A stretch of DNA of 64,000 bases from Haloechinothrix aidingensis (GTDB lineage Bacteria; Actinomycetota; Actinomycetes; Mycobacteriales; Pseudonocardiaceae): positions 744,001 to 808,000 of the forward strand of contig NZ_JACCKD010000001.1 in assembly GCF_013450155.1 (NCBI RefSeq). The letters are read 5' to 3'. Made by a program: the position numbers and the translations under genes. Below, piece after piece: positions 41,241-48,525 of the stretch. Numbering within the stretch: position 1 is the stretch's first letter; every line of letters begins with the position of its first letter. The notes beneath the pieces were generated by a model that ran no database searches, was not told where the DNA came from, and saw only the letters and a program-made list of their open reading frames with translations.

Positions 41241-41471
41241 TCACGCGGCCGCCGCAGCGGGCCGGGCACTGGGTTGGTGGGGATGCCGCCGCGCGGCCGT
41301 GACACCGGCGGTGAGGTGGCCATCGATGCGCTGCATCGCCACCTCCAACGCCCGGGCAGTCAGTACAAGCGGCATCCGGGCCAGGTGCAGCAGCGCGAAG
41401 GCCAGCGCCAGGCCCAGAAACCGCAACAGCGCGGCCGTGCCGTAGCGCTCCAGCACGTCGAAGCCGGACAT
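41241..41471 (-). CDS. Small membrane protein (76 aa)
   Basis: A 76-residue protein with one long hydrophobic helix (LLRFLGLALAFALLHLARM, about residues 15-37) and a basic, His- and Ala-rich C-terminus. The ATG at 41471 follows the stop of the 44-residue gene by one base. No family recognised. Confidence 0.62.
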   Translation of the reverse strand: MSGFDVLERYGTAALLRFLGLALAFALLHLARMPLVLTARALEVAMQRIDGHLTAGVTAARRHPHQPSARPAAAAA

Positions 41472-41472
41472 G

Positions 41473-41607
41473 TCAGATCACCTCGCAGCCGCAGGGCGCC
41501 GCGAACACCGGCGGTGGCGGGGGCTGGAAGATGGCCGACCAGCACGGCATGCAGTAGCCGTCCTTCTCAGCGGGTCGTGTGCATCCCGACGTGCTACACA
41601 TGGGCAT
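41473..41607 (-). CDS. Cysteine-rich micro-protein (44 aa)
   Basis: A 44-residue frame with six cysteines: CSTSGC, then CMPC, then CGC near the end, separated by a PPPPP stretch. The paired cysteines suggest one small zinc knuckle. It starts inside the upstream gene (14-base overlap) and its stop lies one base before the next ATG, the same coupling seen throughout this operon. GAGGTG precedes the ATG at a short distance. Too short for ordinary gene finders; unknown function. Confidence 0.6.
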   Translation of the reverse strand: MPMCSTSGCTRPAEKDGYCMPCWSAIFQPPPPPVFAAPCGCEVI

Positions 41608-41830
41608 TCACCTCGCGTGGGGTGGTCGATAGGCGTACAGAGTCAGCGCGGGCGTGGGCAGCCGCGGCTAGCGCCCGCTCGGTCACGGCTTCCTCGGATT
41701 CGTGGGTTTCGGTGGCCAGGCGTTCGTGCGCGTGGGCCATTGCGTCGAGGTAGTCGGCCACCTCGTTCGCGTCGGCTTGTGGGTGTGGCCGGCGTAGCCC
41801 TAGGCAGGTCAGCTCGGATAGCGCGGTCAT
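41594..41830 (-). CDS. Small helical protein (78 aa)
   Basis: A 78-residue, acidic, helix-forming protein (ADANEVADYLDAMAHAHERL and EEAVTERALAAAAHARADS). Its ATG overlaps the stop of the RRQRL-type gene (ATGA). No motif or family recognised. Confidence 0.6.
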   Translation of the reverse strand: MTALSELTCLGLRRPHPQADANEVADYLDAMAHAHERLATETHESEEAVTERALAAAAHARADSVRLSTTPREVNAHV

Positions 41831-42309
41831 GCCGCCACCCCCACCTGCGGCGCCGCGATCGGGTCGCCGTCCAGGTAGTCGTGCAGGTAGTCATTGGCGT
41901 CCAGCTCGCCCAGCTGGTAGCGGCACGGTTCGCACACCGGCCGCTGCCGCGGTAGGTACGTTTCGGTGTCGGTGTCGCACTGGCCGCACGTGCGGCGGGC
42001 CGCCAGTGCGGTGTGCACCGCCCGCCACCGGGCCGGGGTCATGGCCCGTACCGGACGTGCCCGCTCGATCAGGAATAGCTCGGCAATCACCTGCGTATGC
42101 GCTGCTCGGTGCCGGAACATCAGCAGCGCCACCGGGTCTTGCCCGCCCGGGCGCAGCCCCATCGCGCGTAGCTGGCGTCGGGTGGCCAGCTTGTCGCGGG
42201 GAGCGAGCCCCCACGACAGCAGCGGCAACCCCTCGTAGGTGCCGCGCGTGAACTCCGGGCGGTCCGACCACGGCACCGGCCGCAGATCCCACGGGTACTG
42301 GCGCACCAT
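41827..42309 (-). CDS. RRQRL-motif zinc-binding protein
   Basis: A 160-residue protein with the stretch RRQLRAMGLRPGGQDPVALL, close to the RRQRL motif that names a family of actinobacterial element proteins. A C-terminal zinc ribbon follows: CGQC, then CEPC 19 residues later. The start is the ATG at 42309 (overlapping the upstream stop as TGATG) or a GTG one codon earlier. It sits in the transfer operon; biochemical role unknown. Confidence 0.75.
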   Translation of the reverse strand: MVRQYPWDLRPVPWSDRPEFTRGTYEGLPLLSWGLAPRDKLATRRQLRAMGLRPGGQDPVALLMFRHRAAHTQVIAELFLIERARPVRAMTPARWRAVHTALAARRTCGQCDTDTETYLPRQRPVCEPCRYQLGELDANDYLHDYLDGDPIAAPQVGVAA

Positions 42310-42509
42310 CACGACTCACCCCCGGCCGCATCCACGCCGGGCAGGTGCCGCTCTCGCTCGATCCGCTCCAGCGTCTCGCGGGCGTGCCGCACCCAGATCG
42401 CCTCGGACGCGGTCAATGTGTGCGCCCGCGGTTCAAGCACCGTCAGCAGCGCGCACACCGCCCAGCGCAATCGCCCGAGCTGCTCATACACCCGGGTGTC
42501 TCCTACCAT
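42309..42509 (-). CDS. Small protein of the transfer operon (66 aa)
   Basis: A 66-residue helical protein (RVYEQLGRLRWAVCALLTVLE, then a C-terminal ETLERIERERHLPG). The ATG at 42509 has GAGGAG a few bases upstream; a longer frame to 42620 passes through a hairpin and lacks a better start. Unknown function. Confidence 0.65.
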   Translation of the reverse strand: MVGDTRVYEQLGRLRWAVCALLTVLEPRAHTLTASEAIWVRHARETLERIERERHLPGVDAAGGES

Positions 42510-42548
42510 GGGTGTCCTCCTCGGATCGTCAGCTGAATGGTTGGGGAG

Positions 42549-42591
42549 CCCGGCCGGCGGACGTTCTTGGCGGGACCACCCGCCGGCCGGG
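42549..42591 (-). terminator. GC hairpin between small genes
   Basis: CCCGGCCGGCGG (42549-42560) pairs exactly with CCGCCGGCCGGG (42580-42591) around a 19-base loop. As with the hairpin at 39632, it lies between a very small basic-protein gene and the next gene of the operon and shares a GGCCGG core. Confidence 0.6.
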
Positions 42592-42633
42592 ACACCGCAA
42601 CGGTCAATACATCGGCGCATGCGGCGCTCCCTG

Positions 42634-42774
42634 CTACTTCTTGCGGTTGCGCTTGTCGGTGCCTTCGAGCTTGCGAATGTCCTTGCTGGACTGCGGCGCG
42701 GTTTCGCGCCAGTCCCGCTGGGCGTTCTTCGCGTACTCCTTAGCCGCGGCTGCGGCGTCCTTGGCCTTACCCAT
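42634..42774 (-). CDS. Small basic protein (46 aa)
   Basis: A 46-residue, lysine/arginine-rich protein (MGKAKDAAAAAKEYAKNAQR ... GTDKRNRKK) with a strong AAGGAGAG Shine-Dalgarno sequence before the ATG at 42774. A DNA- or RNA-binding role is possible from charge alone. Longer upstream openings lack a ribosome binding site. Confidence 0.65.
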   Translation of the reverse strand: MGKAKDAAAAAKEYAKNAQRDWRETAPQSSKDIRKLEGTDKRNRKK

Positions 42775-42842
42775 TGATTGCTCTCCTTGTCCTCGGTGCG
42801 TGCTTGCTCGTGTGGTCAATCCAGCGCCGCGACACAGCGGCG

Positions 42843-42917
42843 TCAGGTCTCGGCTTCGACGGCGGCCAGCACCACGGCCCACAGCAGCAGCGCGGCCACC
42901 ACAACACCGGTCGTCAT
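42843..42917 (-). CDS. Possible single-helix micro-protein (24 aa)
   Basis: A 24-residue frame, MTTGVVVAALLLWAVVLAAV then EAET, which is almost entirely one membrane helix. The ATG at 42917 lies four bases after the stop of the 68-residue gene and GGGGTGAGG precedes it. Its place in a chain of coupled genes favours coding, but its size prevents certainty. Confidence 0.4.
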   Translation of the reverse strand: MTTGVVVAALLLWAVVLAAVEAET

Positions 42918-42921
42918 CGCC

Positions 42922-43125
42922 TCACCCCAGCCCGGAAATGGTCTCGGTGATCACCCGCGCCACACCCTGGGTGAGCTGGGTGAACGGACCGGAGACCGCC
43001 GGGACACCGGCCAACAACGACAGCGCCACCGCACCCGCGATCACCCAGGCGATCGCGCCCTTCTTCAGCGCAGCGATGACTACGACGGCAGCGATCGCCA
43101 GGCACACGACTAGATACAGACTCAT
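42922..43125 (-). CDS. Two-helix membrane protein (67 aa)
   Basis: A 67-residue hydrophobic protein: LYLVVCLAIAAVVVIAALKK then AWVIAGAVALSLLAGV, and an amphipathic C-terminus. ATG 43125 overlaps the upstream stop as TGATG (a GTG one codon earlier is possible). Small two-helix proteins of this kind are common next to DUF2637 in AICEs. Confidence 0.7.
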   Translation of the reverse strand: MSLYLVVCLAIAAVVVIAALKKGAIAWVIAGAVALSLLAGVPAVSGPFTQLTQGVARVITETISGLG

Positions 43126-43436
43126 CACGCGGCCTCCCCATCGATCTCGCCGACCGGGGCGCGCTCCAGCCGCACCGGAAACGACCGCACCACTTGGCGG
43201 TCGGCACGCCGGCGAGCACGCCGCGCCCGCACCTGACCCCGCACCTCGCGGTGCACCCGCTCGGTCTCCACGCGCGCCTCCGCCGCGAACTCCCGATCGG
43301 CCTCCTCGATCAGCGCGTCAATCTCCGCGCGCTCTCTTGCCATGTCCTCCTCCTGCTGAACAGCCAAAACGTCCGGGTCCAGAACCGTGCCCAGGCGCAG
43401 CCGCGCCTCCCGGTCCGCGATCCGCGTGAACTCCAT
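43125..43436 (-). CDS. Coiled, arginine-rich protein, first gene of transfer operon
   Basis: A 103-residue highly charged protein with a long helix (ARERAEIDALIEEADREFAA) and a basic patch (RARRARRRADRQVVR). It is the first gene of the long leftward transfer operon and lies next to an operator-like palindrome. GGAG precedes the ATG at 43436. No family recognised. Confidence 0.65.
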   Translation of the reverse strand: MEFTRIADREARLRLGTVLDPDVLAVQQEEDMARERAEIDALIEEADREFAAEARVETERVHREVRGQVRARRARRRADRQVVRSFPVRLERAPVGEIDGEAA

Positions 43437-43481
43437 GCGGCTCCAATTCGTTGGTGATGCAGGACGTAAGTCCCAACGTAA

Positions 43482-43497
43482 GACCTAATATTAGGTC
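43482..43497. promoter_or_regulatory. 16-bp palindromic operator at the divergent promoter
   Basis: GACCTAATATTAGGTC is a perfect palindrome in the AT-rich gap between the leftward transfer operon and a rightward HTH gene. A related half site, AGACCTGATA, lies at 43562-43571 just before the ribosome binding site of the HTH gene. There it forms the inverted pair ATCAGG (43547-43552) with CCTGAT (43565-43570) around a -10-like TAGTGT. Control of both directions by the adjacent HTH protein is likely. Confidence 0.7.
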
Positions 43498-43591
43498 ATA
43501 TATTGGGAGTGTCAAGCCCGGCTGGTTGGGCTCGAAGTTTTCGCAGATCAGGGCTAGTGTTAGACCTGATACCGGGAGCAGTGGAGGTGCG

Positions 43592-43948
43592 GTGAGCAAG
43601 GACTGGCAAGCGGTCTCGGCAGCGATCAAGTCTCGGCTCGACGAACTCGACATGACCCAAGCCGAGCTGTCCCATCGGGCGGGCGTGGCCCTAGAAACCG
43701 TCCGCGAGCTGCAGCACAACTTGCGGCCGCGGCGACGCAGTCCCCGCACACTTGGTGCTGTCTCCGAAGCACTCGGGTGGCCGTCGAGCCACCTTGCGGC
43801 CATCGCCGACGGCCAGAGCCCGGACGATCCCGATGTCGGCGATCCAGTGCTAAGCGAGCTGGACCGGATCAACGAGACGCTCACGTACATCACCGCCCGC
43901 CTTGACGCCATCGAGCGTCAGCTAGCTGACGACGACGGGCGATCCTGA
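43592..43948 (+). CDS. XRE-type helix-turn-helix regulator with C-terminal coiled coil
   Basis: A 118-residue protein. The HTH is DMTQAELSHRAGVALETVRE with a basic turn LRPRRRSPRTL; the C-terminus LSELDRINETLTYITARL is a predicted coiled coil for dimerisation. GTG 43592 follows GGAGG (43583-43587). It is divergent from the transfer operon, the place where AICEs keep their transfer repressor, so it probably keeps conjugation genes silent. Confidence 0.75.
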   Translation: MSKDWQAVSAAIKSRLDELDMTQAELSHRAGVALETVRELQHNLRPRRRSPRTLGAVSEALGWPSSHLAAIADGQSPDDPDVGDPVLSELDRINETLTYITARLDAIERQLADDDGRS

Positions 43949-44135
43949 TGTTCTCGACACGTAACCGCAGGGCACAGACGTGCGCCCGCAGTGCCGCTGT
44001 CGTACAAGCTGGTTGGCTGCTCATAGCTGACGTGCCCTTTCAGCTCGCCGTTTCTGCTCCGTCGCCAACCACTGTCATGGCGCAGGCGGCGAACCAGGCG
44101 CACTCACGTACGGCCGCTCAGAAGTACGGGCACCA

Positions 44136-44153
44136 CCCGCACAAAAGTGCGGG
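44136..44153. promoter_or_regulatory. Hairpin or operator upstream of the second HTH gene
   Basis: CCCGCAC-AAAA-GTGCGGG is an inverted repeat 32 bp upstream of the start at 44186, in the 43949-44185 gap. It could end transcription from the preceding gene or be the operator of the following regulator. Confidence 0.45.
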
Positions 44154-44185
44154 TCACCGTCAGCCACTTGGGGTGAAATGGGGTC

Positions 44186-45385
44186 ATGGTTACTGAGGGA
44201 CCGATTGGCGAGCGCGTTCGCATCTACCGACGGCGACGCGGACTGGGGCAGAAGGAACTGGCGCACATGGTGGGCCGCTCGGAGTCGTGGCTGTCCCAGG
44301 TCGAGCGGGGTATCCGCAGCGTGGACCGGCTGTCGGTGCTGATCGATATCGCGCGCGTGCTCAAGACCGACGTGGAGACGCTGTCGGGCCACAAGATGGC
44401 CTACGCGCCCAACGGGCAGCCCGAGGTGGAAAGCCTCGATGAGATTCGCGACGCGCTCAGCGCCTATCCCGGGTTGGGGTTGAGCGAGGTGCGTACCAGT
44501 CCGCTGCCGGAGATCGAGCAGCTCACCACCGAGGTGCACCGCCGGTACCAGGCAGCCGACTACGGCGCGGCGGCCAGCATCCTGCCCCGGCTGATCACCT
44601 CGACGGAAGCCGTTGTCGAAGACAGCGCCTCGCGAGACTTACCGACGGCGCTCGGGGTGCAAGCCCAGGCGTATGTGGCAGCGGCCAAGCTGGTCACGAA
44701 GGTCGGCGACGGGCAGTTGGCCTGGATCGCTGCCGACCGGGCGGCGAATGCCGCGATGCGGGCGGAGTCACCCGTACTCAAGGCGATGGCCGCGTACCAG
44801 GTGGCGTGCGCGTTTTTGAAGATGGACCGCATCGAGCAAGCCGAGCACGTCGCCGTGACCACCGCGGAGAACTTCCTCGACGACTCCCCGGCAGGCATCT
44901 CGGTACAAGGCGCGCTCTTTCTGATCAGCTCGGTCATCGCCGGCCGCCGGAGTGACCGCGCCGAATCCACCGAGCGGCTGCGCAGGGCCGAGTACCTGGC
45001 CGATGCGCTCGGCGCCGATGGCAACTACGGCTGGACCGCCTTCGGCCCCACCAACGTCGCCATCCATCAAGTATCAGCAGCCGCCGAGCTGGGAGACGCA
45101 CAGCAGGCCATCAGCAAGGCCGAAGCACTCGACACCGATGGATTACCGGATGGGCTCAAGAGCCGCCGGGCGCAAGTCCACATCGACACCGCGTGGGCTT
45201 ACTCCCAGCACCGCGAGGATGCGGCGGTCGTCATCAACCTGATGGAAGCCGAACGGGTCGCCCCGCAGGCGTTGCGCTATAACGTGATCGTGCGCGAGAT
45301 GCTTCGGGAGCTGCTCAAGCGCGAGCGGCGGTCAGCCACGCCAGGCTTGCGGCAACTCGCCAAACGGGCTGGGGTGCTGCATTGA
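44186..45385 (+). CDS. XRE-type regulator with TPR-like C-terminal domain
   Basis: A 399-residue protein with an N-terminal HTH (IYRRRRGLGQKELAHMVGRS then WLSQVERGIRSVDRL, residues 13-46) and a 300-residue all-helical region. The helical pairs resemble TPR repeats (YQAADYGAAASILPRL, AAYQVACAFLKMDRIEQAEH, AEYLADALGADGNYGW). Proteins of this build control development or element functions in actinomycetes. Its stop overlaps the next start, so the two genes form one unit. Confidence 0.82.
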   Translation: MVTEGPIGERVRIYRRRRGLGQKELAHMVGRSESWLSQVERGIRSVDRLSVLIDIARVLKTDVETLSGHKMAYAPNGQPEVESLDEIRDALSAYPGLGLSEVRTSPLPEIEQLTTEVHRRYQAADYGAAASILPRLITSTEAVVEDSASRDLPTALGVQAQAYVAAAKLVTKVGDGQLAWIAADRAANAAMRAESPVLKAMAAYQVACAFLKMDRIEQAEHVAVTTAENFLDDSPAGISVQGALFLISSVIAGRRSDRAESTERLRRAEYLADALGADGNYGWTAFGPTNVAIHQVSAAAELGDAQQAISKAEALDTDGLPDGLKSRRAQVHIDTAWAYSQHREDAAVVINLMEAERVAPQALRYNVIVREMLRELLKRERRSATPGLRQLAKRAGVLH

Positions 45386-45924
45386 GCGCGAGCCGGGTCG
45401 TCTACGTCATCGGCACCGCCGCACCGCCGGTCTTCGACTGGCCAACCCTGTTTCGGCTGCTCCGCGAGCGCGGATGGAAGCCACACCCCGTGCTGTCTCC
45501 GATCGCGGCCACCTGGTGTGACCTCGACGAACTCTCAACAGCAGCTGGCGTCGATGTTCGGGTGGAGCTGCGCAGCCCCACAGACTCGGACCCATGGCCG
45601 AAGGCCGATGCGGTGCTGGCCGCGCCACTCACATTCAACACGATCAACAAGTGGGCTGGGGGTCACAACGACACACTCGTCCTCGGAGTGTTGAACGAGC
45701 TGATGGGGGAGGGGGTGCCGATCGTTGCAGCGCCTTGCGCTAAGGCAGCGCTACAAAGCCACCCGGCCTATCCAAGCAATATCCAAGTGCTCGCTGGATC
45801 CGGTGTAACCATCCTTGAACAGCACGACACTGTGTTCAGGGACGAGTTCGACCGTGCGAACTTCGATTGGCTAAGGATCGTCGAGGCGCTTGACCGCACG
45901 TCTAAGGGGTTGCCAGAGAGTTGA
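45382..45924 (+). CDS. Flavoprotein-family protein (PPC decarboxylase-like fold)
   Basis: A 180-residue protein similar to the flavoprotein family that includes phosphopantothenoylcysteine decarboxylase: VVYVIGTAAPPVF at the start, ADAVLAAPLTFNTINKWAGG (flavin-binding PAxxNTxxK-like stretch) and PIVAAPCAKAALQSHPAY. The start appears to be TTG at 45382, overlapping the regulator stop (TTGA), since no ATG or GTG is nearby. HTH-plus-flavoprotein pairs are frequent in actinomycete elements; reaction unknown. Confidence 0.75.
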   Translation: MSASRVVYVIGTAAPPVFDWPTLFRLLRERGWKPHPVLSPIAATWCDLDELSTAAGVDVRVELRSPTDSDPWPKADAVLAAPLTFNTINKWAGGHNDTLVLGVLNELMGEGVPIVAAPCAKAALQSHPAYPSNIQVLAGSGVTILEQHDTVFRDEFDRANFDWLRIVEALDRTSKGLPES

Positions 45925-46023
45925 AGCTCATGGCACTTGGGCTCGTTCAAGCGACGACTGAGGTACATGTTCTGGACACGTCATCTTTAAGGCCAGAACG
46001 AGCAGGACCACGGGGGCTGTGGA

Positions 46024-46452
46024 TCAGTGAGGTGCGCTCAAACCGCGTGGGTGGGGCGTGGGGCGGGTCTGTGGGCCTCTCTGTGTGAGCTGGGGTGATG
46101 GGCGTGTCCAGGCGAATCCGAGGCTGCCGCCGATGAGGCTGAGAAGCATGCCGATGAGGAAGCCGCCGAGGTTGGAGTAGACGAACGAGGCCAGGGCGAG
46201 CAGGACGGTCGCGACGCCGAGCAGGGCACGTTGTTCGGGTAGGAACCAGAGGAACGCGCCACAGGCGGCGATGAGTCCGCCGAAGAGGAAGCCGGTGAGC
46301 CCGGCGACGCCGGGAAGGGCGAACACGGTGTATTGGTTGGCGGGCAAGATCAGGATGGTGGTGCCGCCGGCGAGGGTGAACAGTCCGGCCCAGAATGGTC
46401 GGTCGCGCCGCCACTGGTTCGCCCGCTTCAGCCACCGACTCCAGGTGGACAT
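46024..46452 (-). CDS. DUF6114-like four-helix membrane protein
   Basis: A 142-residue protein with four hydrophobic segments (FWAGLFTLAGGTTILILP, FALPGVAGLTGFLFGGLIAA, LLGVATVLLALASF, LGGFLIGMLLSLIGGSLGF) and a polar Pro/Arg-rich tail. The start RPFWAGLFTLAGG fits the DUF6114 proteins that stand next to DUF6230 proteins in Streptomyces. ATG 46452 gives TGATG coupling and a GGAGG at 10 bases. Function unknown; part of the cargo operon. Confidence 0.75.
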   Translation of the reverse strand: MSTWSRWLKRANQWRRDRPFWAGLFTLAGGTTILILPANQYTVFALPGVAGLTGFLFGGLIAACGAFLWFLPEQRALLGVATVLLALASFVYSNLGGFLIGMLLSLIGGSLGFAWTRPSPQLTQRGPQTRPTPHPRGLSAPH

Positions 46453-47093
46453 CAGAAACATTCCTCCACGTTGGTGCCGGCGGTGAGATCGACCCCGGAC
46501 AGCCGGAGGCCGCTGGTGGTTAACCAGCGGACGTCGGCATGCACATCGAGCAGGACTGATCGCGCCGTGATCGGCAGTGTTCCCTCAGGGCCGGAGTCAA
46601 CCGGCGTGCCGTCAGGCGCGGTCTCGTGGCGATTGAGGGAGAGCGTTTCGCCGCCGAGGTTGGCTCCGTCGATGTTCTCGATCGCCAGTTTGACGTCGCT
46701 GGCTTGCACCGGCTGGCCGTCCTCGTCCTGACTCTCTGCGCGTAGCACGTAGTCGCCGATGGGTGTTTCGACCTTGCCTGAGCCGCACATCCCTGTCGCG
46801 CGCATGTCCGAGAATCCGACCACGACTACGGGGTGCCGCTGGCCATCTTGGGATTCGAAGAACTGTGGGAAGGCGCCGTACCCGGTGGCGGTCATCTCCT
46901 CGATTTCGACCTTGATGCGCTGCTGTCCTTCCGCAGCGACCGCGATCGGCAATACACCGTGCAACACCCCGAACACCATCACGACCGCGATCAGCAGGGC
47001 CGGCACCAACAGTCCCGCGAACCGGCGCCAGCGCGTGCGCCCGCCGTGACGCGGCTCGGCCGATTCGTCGGCGTGTGGCGAGGCGTGTGTCAC
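46452..47093 (-). CDS. DUF6230-like secreted/anchored protein
   Basis: A 213-residue protein: a cytoplasmic basic stretch, one N-terminal membrane anchor (LLVPALLIAVVMVFGVLHGV) and about 150 external residues of predicted beta structure (GQQRIKVEIEEMTATGYGAF, ATGMCGSGKVETPIG). The C-terminus carries VDLTAGTNVEECF. It resembles DUF6230 proteins, which are paired with DUF6114. The GTG at 47093 overlaps the thioesterase stop (GTGA); an ATG at 47102 is an alternative but too close to the AAGGTGG. Confidence 0.72.
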   Translation of the reverse strand: MTHASPHADESAEPRHGGRTRWRRFAGLLVPALLIAVVMVFGVLHGVLPIAVAAEGQQRIKVEIEEMTATGYGAFPQFFESQDGQRHPVVVVGFSDMRATGMCGSGKVETPIGDYVLRAESQDEDGQPVQASDVKLAIENIDGANLGGETLSLNRHETAPDGTPVDSGPEGTLPITARSVLLDVHADVRWLTTSGLRLSGVDLTAGTNVEECF

Positions 47094-47677
47094 GACGACC
47101 ATCCACCTTCCTCGGTGCCTGGCTGTGGGTGCTCCGGCAGCTCTGCGGCTGTGCGCAAAGCCTCGTCGGCGTTGCCGTCGGTGAGCCGGTCGAGCAGGCG
47201 CCAAACCCCGTCGGGGTCGCCGTGTCGCAGGAAGTGCTGCAACGAGACGACGATGAACACGGCCTCAGCGGTGAACCGCACTGTGCCGTCGGGACCGGCG
47301 CCGGTGGCGGCTATGTTCAGCCGTCGGGCGTCTTGCGCTTGGATCCGTGCGGTGATCCGGTGGGTTTCGTGCAGCGGCACCGGGGCCAGGTACTCGATGC
47401 TCAGCGAGCGAGTCACCGCTGCGGTCTCGGCGACGAACAACGCGAACCCGAGCAGGTCGTCGCAGGCCGCCGCGACCGCCCCACCGTGGGCCAGTCCCGG
47501 TGCGCCCACGTGGTGCTCGTCGAACACCACATCCGCGTTGACTTCGTCCCCATCGCGGAAGGCCCGCATCCTCAGTCCGGCGGGATTGTCCGGCCCGCAC
47601 CCCATGCACCGAGGGCTGTGCAGCGGAAGACGCGCCGGGGCGCTGCCCCGGGGGTAATCGGGTTGCTGCGCCGTCAT
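47090..47677 (-). CDS. PaaI-type hotdog thioesterase
   Basis: A 195-residue hotdog-fold protein. CMGCGPDNPAGLRMRAF is the typical N-terminal signature of small acyl-CoA thioesterases, and APGLAHGGAVAAACDDLLGF holds the HGG and catalytic acidic residue. The last 50 residues extend the usual fold. First gene of a leftward three-gene operon with the DUF6230 and DUF6114 genes, divergent from a TetR regulator. Substrate unknown; a lipid or aromatic acyl-CoA is plausible. Confidence 0.82.
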   Translation of the reverse strand: MTAQQPDYPRGSAPARLPLHSPRCMGCGPDNPAGLRMRAFRDGDEVNADVVFDEHHVGAPGLAHGGAVAAACDDLLGFALFVAETAAVTRSLSIEYLAPVPLHETHRITARIQAQDARRLNIAATGAGPDGTVRFTAEAVFIVVSLQHFLRHGDPDGVWRLLDRLTDGNADEALRTAAELPEHPQPGTEEGGWSS

Positions 47678-47698
47678 CGCGCCACCTTAATGAACTGC

Positions 47699-47735
47699 TA
47701 GTCTCGCTACGATACTGTTAGTCTCACACGGAGAC
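47699..47735. promoter_or_regulatory. Candidate TetR operators
   Basis: TAGTCTC occurs at 47699-47705 and 47719-47725, 20 bp apart (about two turns). The second copy also begins an inverted repeat GTCTC-ACACG-GAGAC (47721-47735). The site lies in the divergent gap between the thioesterase operon and the TetR gene, as expected for a TetR operator controlling both. Confidence 0.6.
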
Positions 47736-47802
47736 GGGCCGTTCACAATCCCTGATGCGGCAGAGGCGACGTGGCATCGTAGGGCGGCAAGGAGTACAGA
47801 GT

Positions 47803-48525
47803 ATGCATAACATCACGTCTACTGGGGCGAGCGCCGCTCGCGATGGGCCGTCGTGGTCGGAGGCGGCTGAGCGTGATCCGCGGGTGGCCCGTTCCCGTGC
47901 ACTGCTGATTGACGCCGCCGCAGGCCTGCTGGCTGAAGGTGGTGTCGAGGCCGTCACCATCGATGCGGTCACCAGCGCGTCCGGGGTCTCCCGCGCCACC
48001 CTTTACCGGCATTTCGCCACCGGAGCCGAACTCGTGGCCGCCGCCTTCGAACGCCTCATCCCGCCGGTGACTCCGGCACCCGAATCGGGCACGTTGCGGG
48101 ATCGCCTGTTGAGCCTGATGACCCGACAGGCCGAGTTGATACAGCATGCGCCGCTGCACGCGACCTTGCTGTCCTGGCTCGGCCTAGGGGCACACCCAGA
48201 GCATGAGCAACACCACAGCGACCGGCCAAGGCTACGGCAACTTCGCGACCGCATCATCGAGCACTACCGGAAGCCCTTCGATACCGTCCTCGCCGACGCC
48301 GCAGACCAGAACGAACTCGACGACATCGACCCCGACATCGCCATCGCGCAACTGGCCGGACCACTCATCTTTAACCGTCTCGTCACCCAACAACCCAGCG
48401 ACCAGCACTTCTGCTCCCGCATCGTCGACGACTTCCTCGCTGCCCACCGCCCCAATTCCGCTGATCATCAGCCTTGCGGCCCGCCGGGCACGCCCCGCTC
48501 GTCGAAGGCTCACCGTGCACGGTAG
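47803..48525 (+). CDS. TetR-family transcriptional regulator
   Basis: A 240-residue regulator with the N-terminal HTH (LIDAAAGLLAEGGVEAVTID and SASGVSRATLYRHFATGAEL, about residues 34-83) and a helical ligand domain. AAGGAG lies eight bases before ATG 47803. It is divergent from the thioesterase/DUF6230/DUF6114 operon and probably represses it. Its 3' end overlaps the convergent toxin gene by 16 bases. Confidence 0.88.
   Translation: MHNITSTGASAARDGPSWSEAAERDPRVARSRALLIDAAAGLLAEGGVEAVTIDAVTSASGVSRATLYRHFATGAELVAAAFERLIPPVTPAPESGTLRDRLLSLMTRQAELIQHAPLHATLLSWLGLGAHPEHEQHHSDRPRLRQLRDRIIEHYRKPFDTVLADAADQNELDDIDPDIAIAQLAGPLIFNRLVTQQPSDQHFCSRIVDDFLAAHRPNSADHQPCGPPGTPRSSKAHRAR

Noticed and set aside
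43948-44196. 82-codon frame following the small HTH gene with TGATG overlap
   Set aside because: Third-position GC is clearly lower than in real genes here, the product has no motif, and it runs into the next start.
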